Below, piece after piece: positions 35,758-37,487 of a DNA stretch of 37,487 nt. The stretch is taken from the NCBI GenBank assembly GCA_947179245.1, contig CAMXBD010000016.1, positions 1 through 37,487 on the forward strand, in the 5' to 3' direction. Origin of the DNA: an uncultured Lachnospiraceae bacterium (GTDB lineage: Bacteria; Bacillota; Clostridia; Lachnospirales; Lachnospiraceae). Position 1 is the first letter of the stretch. The number at the start of each line of letters is the position of its first letter. Made by a program: the position numbers and the translations under genes. The notes beneath the pieces are model-generated. The model did no database searches. It was not told where the DNA came from and saw nothing but the letters and a program-made list of their open reading frames with translations.

Positions 35758-37349
35758 TCCCACTTATCACAAAGCGAATTGATCTGATCCGCGAATTTCG
35801 CAAGATCCTTATTCGCTGCACCCTCATTCTTATGTATGATGGCAATAAGCCTCTGCCCGCTGGCAAGCAGCCTTGCAAAGACATCGGAGATGCCTCTTAC
35901 CTTCTTCTTAACTGCAACCGGCTCAGCCTCATAGATGAATGTACCTTCAATCAGATCAAACCGCGTACCACTGTAAGGTGCATAGGCTTCAATTCCATGT
36001 TCAATTTTCAGGCATTCCGTAAATAACTTGCAGACGCTGTCCTCGCCGTGCACCACGAATACCTTCTGCGGTTTATTCTTAAATCCCTTGACCCATCTAA
36101 GCAGTCCGCTCTTGTCCGCATGTCCGCTCATACCAATCAGCTTCATGATCTGTGCACGGATCTCAATCTGTTCTCCGAACAATTTTACATCCTTGGCACC
36201 CTCTACAATATGCCTGCCCAGCGTTCCCGCTGCCTGATAACCCACGAACAGAATCGTACACTCCGGTCTCCACAGATTATGCTTCAAGTGATGTCTGATG
36301 CGCCCTGCCTCACACATACCGGACGCAGATATGATTACCTTGGGGCTGTTCTCAAAGTTGATCGCCTTGGATTCCTCACTTGTGATCGCCAGTCGAAGCC
36401 CCGGAAAAGCAATAGGGTTGATTCCATGTTCTACCAGATCCATCGATACCTCATCAAAGCATTCATGCTCATTTTTCTGGAAGATACCGGTTGCCTCCAC
36501 CGCCAGCGGGCTGTCCACATAGACCATAAAGTCCTCATGGCCTTTCACCAGTCTGTCCGCCTTAATCTGCCGCAGGAAATAAAGCAGTTCCTGTGTTCTT
36601 CCGACTGCAAAAGAAGGGATCACCACGTTACCGCCCTTGTCAAAAGTCGTCTGTAATATCTTCGTAAGTTCTCCTATGTAGTCCGGTTTCTCTGTGCTGT
36701 GCAGTCTGTCACCGTAAGTTGACTCCATAACCACATAATCTGCTTCTTCCGTCAATTTAGGATGCTTGATAAGCGGCTGTCCAGTATTACCGATATCACC
36801 GGAAAAGACGATCTTCTTCGTAACGCCATCTTCCGTTGCCCAGACTTCAATACTGGAGGAGCCAAGCAGATGTCCGATATCCGTAAACCTTATCTGCACT
36901 CCGTCGCAGACCGTGATCATGCTCTCATAGTCACATGGTACAAGCCTCTTGATTGCTCCGTCCGCATCTTCCATAGTATAGACAGGCTCTATCACCGCGT
37001 TATCGGCGCTTCTCTTCGCCTTACGGTTCTTCCATTCTGCCTCCTGCATCTGGATATGCGCACAGTCGCGAAGCATGATACTGCACAGATCACAGGTCGC
37101 CGCCGTGGCAAAAATACTGCCTCTGAATCCTCTGGCATACAGTAAAGGAAGCATACCCGAATGATCGATATGCGCATGTGTCAGAAACACATAATCAATC
37201 AAAGCGGCATCTACCGGCAGTTCATGGTTCTCAAAAACTTTAGCCCCCTGTTCCATACCGTAATCGACTAAGATATTTTTCTCTCCGACGCGCATGTAAT
37301 GACAACTGCCTGTAACCTCATGATCGGCACCGATAAACATAAGTTCCAT
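35748..37349 (-). CDS. MBL-fold metallohydrolase with beta-CASP domain (putative RNA-processing nuclease)
   Basis: FLTHAHIDHSGMLPLL, VFSGDIGNTGQPL, YVVMESTYGDRLH, IISASGMCEAGRIRHHLKHNL, GMSGHADKSGLLRWV. Start MELMFIG. Confidence 0.9.
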   Translation of the reverse strand: MELMFIGADHEVTGSCHYMRVGEKNILVDYGMEQGAKVFENHELPVDAALIDYVFLTHAHIDHSGMLPLLYARGFRGSIFATAATCDLCSIMLRDCAHIQMQEAEWKNRKAKRSADNAVIEPVYTMEDADGAIKRLVPCDYESMITVCDGVQIRFTDIGHLLGSSSIEVWATEDGVTKKIVFSGDIGNTGQPLIKHPKLTEEADYVVMESTYGDRLHSTEKPDYIGELTKILQTTFDKGGNVVIPSFAVGRTQELLYFLRQIKADRLVKGHEDFMVYVDSPLAVEATGIFQKNEHECFDEVSMDLVEHGINPIAFPGLRLAITSEESKAINFENSPKVIISASGMCEAGRIRHHLKHNLWRPECTILFVGYQAAGTLGRHIVEGAKDVKLFGEQIEIRAQIMKLIGMSGHADKSGLLRWVKGFKNKPQKVFVVHGEDSVCKLFTECLKIEHGIEAYAPYSGTRFDLIEGTFIYEAEPVAVKKKVRGISDVFARLLASGQRLIAIIHKNEGAANKDLAKFADQINSLCDKWDRT

Positions 37350-37487
37350 AAGAAGCCCCTCCTTAAAGAAATCTTGTAAAAAACGCTTTAATTCATAAAA
37401 AATTCTCAATATATTATTTATCATACCATTTTTTAAATTATGCGTAAATAAATTTCCGCAACTCAGACTCTTTTTTCCATACTATAT

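Overview
This 37.5 kb window looks like a chromosomal segment from a Lachnospiraceae-type Firmicute (inference from protein style). Nearly all genes are on the minus strand. The one clear plus-strand gene is a SpoIID-like protein at 22927-24192. Recognisable genes are purF, purB, thyA, folA, ilvE, htpG with a perfect CIRCE operator, a CDF cation transporter, a PrsA/PpiC-type foldase lipoprotein, a GH51 arabinofuranosidase lipoprotein, a PHP-domain protein, a beta-CASP metallo-beta-lactamase-fold protein, a histidine kinase/response regulator locus, a sensorless hybrid kinase, and several envelope proteins (two SpoIID-like paralogs, a LysM protein, an amidase-deacetylase fusion). No tRNA, rRNA, CRISPR array or transposase was recognised. 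The best candidate for an undescribed system is the four-gene cassette at 15798-22808: a giant repeat-rich scaffold (DUF5717-like), an Hsp70/actin-like ATPase (DUF5716-like), a small TPR-like protein and a coiled-coil membrane protein. It runs directly into purF-purB. Other items of interest are recurrent structured elements at or just after stop codons, three of which share a GGAAGAA(TGC)...TTCTTCC stem, and 11-bp-phased direct repeats upstream of the amidase-deacetylase gene, next to an OmpR-type two-component system. All assignments were made by eye from sequence, with no database searches.
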